DNA of 64,000 nucleotides from Altererythrobacter sp. ZODW24 (lineage in GTDB: Bacteria > Pseudomonadota > Alphaproteobacteria > Sphingomonadales > Sphingomonadaceae): the NCBI RefSeq assembly GCF_003344885.1, contig NZ_CP031155.1, positions 1 to 64,000 on the forward strand. The letters are read 5' to 3'. The notes beneath the pieces were generated by a model that ran no database searches, was not told where the DNA came from, and saw nothing but the letters and a program-made list of their open reading frames with translations. Shown here piece after piece: positions 62,023 to 64,000 of this stretch. Every line of letters starts with the position of its first letter. The first letter of the stretch is position 1. The position numbers and the translations under genes are program-made.

Positions 62023-63123
62023 TTAGACGTTGAATTTAAAGTTCAAAACGTCTCCGTCCTGCACCAGATAGTCTTTGCCTTCTTGGCGCAATTTGCCGGC
62101 GTCACGTGCCGGACCTTCGCCGCCAAGGCTGACGAAATCGTCGAATGCGATGGTTTCGGCACGGATGAAGCCGCGTTCGAAATCGGAGTGGATTTCACCT
62201 GCTGCCTGCGGAGCTTTCGCACCGTTCGGAAATGTCCATGCGCGGGCTTCTTTCGGGCCTGCGGTGAAGTAAGTTTGGAGGCCAAGCAGCGTGTAACCAG
62301 CAGTGATGACGCGAGCGAGACCACTTTCTTCAAGACCAAGCTCGGCGAGGTATTCACCCCGGTCAGCCTCTTCCATACCAACGATTTCGCTTTCGATCGC
62401 GGCGGAAACAACGACGGCCTGCGCGCCTTCGGCGGCGGCCTTGTCGAACACCAATTGTGTCATCGCATTGCCCGTCGAGGCTTCTTCTTCTGCGACGTTG
62501 CAAACATACAGCACAGGCTTTGCGGTCAGCAGCTGCGCTTGCTCGAAGATGCGCGTTTCTTCTTCGTCTTTGGGCTCCGTCAAACGCGCTGGCTTGCCCT
62601 CGCGAAGCAGCTCGAGCGCTTGGCCAAGGACGCTTGCCATGATCTTGGCTTCCTTATCGCCTGCCTTGCCCTTCTTCTCGGCAGCAGGGACGCGCTTCTC
62701 TAGGCTTTCGAGGTCCGACAGCATCAGCTCGGTTTCGACAACTTCGGCGTCCGCAATGGGATCGACCTTATTGGCGACGTGCTGGATGTCGTCATCTTCG
62801 AAGCAGCGCAGTACATGGACCACGGCATCGACTTCACGGATGTTGCCGAGGAACTGATTGCCCAGACCTTCGCCCTGCGACGCGCCCTTTACGAGGCCAG
62901 CAATGTCAACAAACGCCAGCTGCGTCGGGATAATCTTCGCTGAACTGGCGATCTTGGCGATCTGATCCAACCGTGCGTCAGGCACGGAAACCTGACCAAC
63001 ATTCGGCTCAATCGTGCAGAACGGATAGTTCGCAGCCTGTGCAGCCTGCGTTTCGGTAAGAGCATTAAACAAAGTAGATTTGCCGACATTCGGCAAGCCC
63101 ACGATCCCGCAACGGAAACCCAT
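62023..63123 (-). CDS. ychF: redox-regulated ATPase YchF
   Basis: 366-aa Obg-family P-loop protein that prefers ATP. GLPNVGKST is the G1 motif; DIAGLVKGASQGEGLGNQFL is G3; the coiled-coil helix (about 130-200) and the C-terminal TGS domain with FTAGPKEARAWTF are present. Binds ribosomes and takes part in stress responses. Confidence 0.96.
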   Translation of the reverse strand: MGFRCGIVGLPNVGKSTLFNALTETQAAQAANYPFCTIEPNVGQVSVPDARLDQIAKIASSAKIIPTQLAFVDIAGLVKGASQGEGLGNQFLGNIREVDAVVHVLRCFEDDDIQHVANKVDPIADAEVVETELMLSDLESLEKRVPAAEKKGKAGDKEAKIMASVLGQALELLREGKPARLTEPKDEEETRIFEQAQLLTAKPVLYVCNVAEEEASTGNAMTQLVFDKAAAEGAQAVVVSAAIESEIVGMEEADRGEYLAELGLEESGLARVITAGYTLLGLQTYFTAGPKEARAWTFPNGAKAPQAAGEIHSDFERGFIRAETIAFDDFVSLGGEGPARDAGKLRQEGKDYLVQDGDVLNFKFNV

Positions 63124-63192
63124 GGAAAACTCCGGAATAAGAACAGGCCGCAGCCCTTAGCGGCGCGTCCGCCGATTGACTAGCCCGTCAGA

Positions 63193-64000
63193 CTAAACGT
63201 TATGGACTGCCTTGATCCATGGGCCATACGGCGATGCGCCCAGCCAATCGACCTGCGCCTTCGCGCTGGTTTCGTTGATGGGCAGTTGCGGCTTCATCCC
63301 CGGATGCACGGCGCGACGAACAGGGCGGGTACCCGCTGGCATGGCGATAATTTCGCCAATCGCGTTGGGCACGTCCATCGGATCGGTCGAACCGCCGCCG
63401 CCTGTGCGGGCACGCAGTTGTTCAATCAGCATGCCGTAACCGGCGGTGTGCTTCTGGTCTGCACGTTCTAACAGAGCCAGTGTCAGCTTGTTGCTGTTCG
63501 CCCAAATGTTCGTCGGATAACCGCCCGGCTCGATGGCTGTGACTTCGATGTTGTGCGGCACGAGCTCGTAGGCGAGCTGTTCGCTCATCGCCTCGAGCGC
63601 AAATTTCGTTGGTGAATATTGACCAAATGCCGGGACGATCACGCGTCCAAGCTGTGAGGTGACGTTGAAAATCTGACCCGATTTCGCCGCGCGCATTTTT
63701 GGCAGGACGGCACGGGCCATGCGGTGCGGACCAAAGACATTGACGTCAAAGATCAGTTGAGTGGCTTCCATGTCCTGAATTTCAATCGGGCCACCGAATG
63801 ATACGCCCGCATTGTTGACCAGGACATCAATGGCACCGCCTGTGATCTCTTCGGTCTTGGCAACACCATCCGCGACTTGCGCATCGTCGGTAACGTCGAT
63901 TTCGATCACATGCAGATCAAGATCTTCGGAAGCAGCAAGGGCTTCCAGCTCGGTCGCTTCGGTGCGCGGCAGGTTACGCATCGTGGCAAAAACTTTCGCG
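63193..64000 (-). CDS. short-chain dehydrogenase/reductase, 5' part beyond the window
   Basis: 269 codons of an SDR are visible; the reading frame continues past 64000 upstream (AKVFATMRN...), so the N-terminal TGxxxGxG cofactor loop is missing only because of the window edge. NNAGVSFG, the catalytic Ser near NVTSQLG and YSPTKFALE (YxxxK) are intact. Substrate unknown. Annotate as partial. Confidence 0.9.
   Translation of the reverse strand, partial: AKVFATMRNLPRTEATELEALAASEDLDLHVIEIDVTDDAQVADGVAKTEEITGGAIDVLVNNAGVSFGGPIEIQDMEATQLIFDVNVFGPHRMARAVLPKMRAAKSGQIFNVTSQLGRVIVPAFGQYSPTKFALEAMSEQLAYELVPHNIEVTAIEPGGYPTNIWANSNKLTLALLERADQKHTAGYGMLIEQLRARTGGGGSTDPMDVPNAIGEIIAMPAGTRPVRRAVHPGMKPQLPINETSAKAQVDWLGASPYGPWIKAVHNV

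Overview
The window is chromosomal DNA of an alphaproteobacterium. Gene content, protein style and gene order (yqeY-dnaG-rpoD, mreB-mreC-mreD-mrdA-rodA, a ribB with a degenerate second half, many small sphingomonad-type DUF proteins) point to the order Sphingomonadales, most likely the Erythrobacteraceae. That assignment is inference from protein resemblance. Nearly everything is core metabolism or cell biology. I see no prophage, transposase, CRISPR array or rRNA operon.

Layout. 0-9 kb: two identical tRNA-Glu genes with their own promoter, recJ, a flavodoxin-like protein, a hypothetical gene and an AHH nuclease that both look frame-damaged, then a nitronate monooxygenase-like enzyme, an amidohydrolase and a serine hydrolase. 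7.5-12.7 kb: branched-chain amino acid block ilvB-ilvN-ilvC-leuA on the minus strand, with a leucine-rich leader peptide before leuA. 12.8-19.5 kb: miaA and serB (divergent with overlapping start codons), a COQ4-like ubiquinone protein, a nitroreductase, purL and two membrane proteins. 19.5-29 kb (plus strand): xseB-ispA-lipoprotein-coaD, a secreted cyclophilin, queA, a two-gene ABC exporter, an outer-membrane protein, a DUF481 protein and tgt, then rpsD on the minus strand. 29-33 kb: chorismate mutase, and a minus-strand operon rpiB-glyA-small membrane protein-nrdR-trmJ. 33-38 kb: a sterol-desaturase-type hydroxylase, then yqeY-dnaG-rpoD. 38-44.5 kb: carA, two small accessory genes, carB and greA. 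44.5-46.7 kb: an operon of small helical membrane proteins resembling the E. coli yqjD/yqjE locus. 46.8-50.2 kb: eno, then ribH and an unusual HTH-RibB-X protein. 50.2-64 kb: a YeiH-type exporter, tRNA-Lys, the rod-shape operon, mutL, a lipoprotein, an M28 peptidase, a MaoC dehydratase, ychF and the 3' part of an SDR gene cut by the window edge.

The most interesting signal is the riboflavin locus. RibB carries an N-terminal Cro/XRE-type helix-turn-helix and a C-terminal GTP-cyclohydrolase-II-like domain without the zinc cysteines. A perfect 20-bp palindrome (49828-49847), whose centre is a consensus TATAAT -10 box, ends only 11 bp before its start codon. This looks like a self-regulating biosynthetic enzyme in place of an FMN riboswitch. 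Other signals worth checking are a decayed duplicate of the carB 5' end between carA and carB, a 29-bp copy of the tRNA-Lys 3' end 125 bp from the gene (relic attachment site), a leucine-codon leader peptide for leuA, two neighbouring genes with likely one-base frame lesions, and four convergent gene pairs that share the same 4-bp overlap of stop codons.
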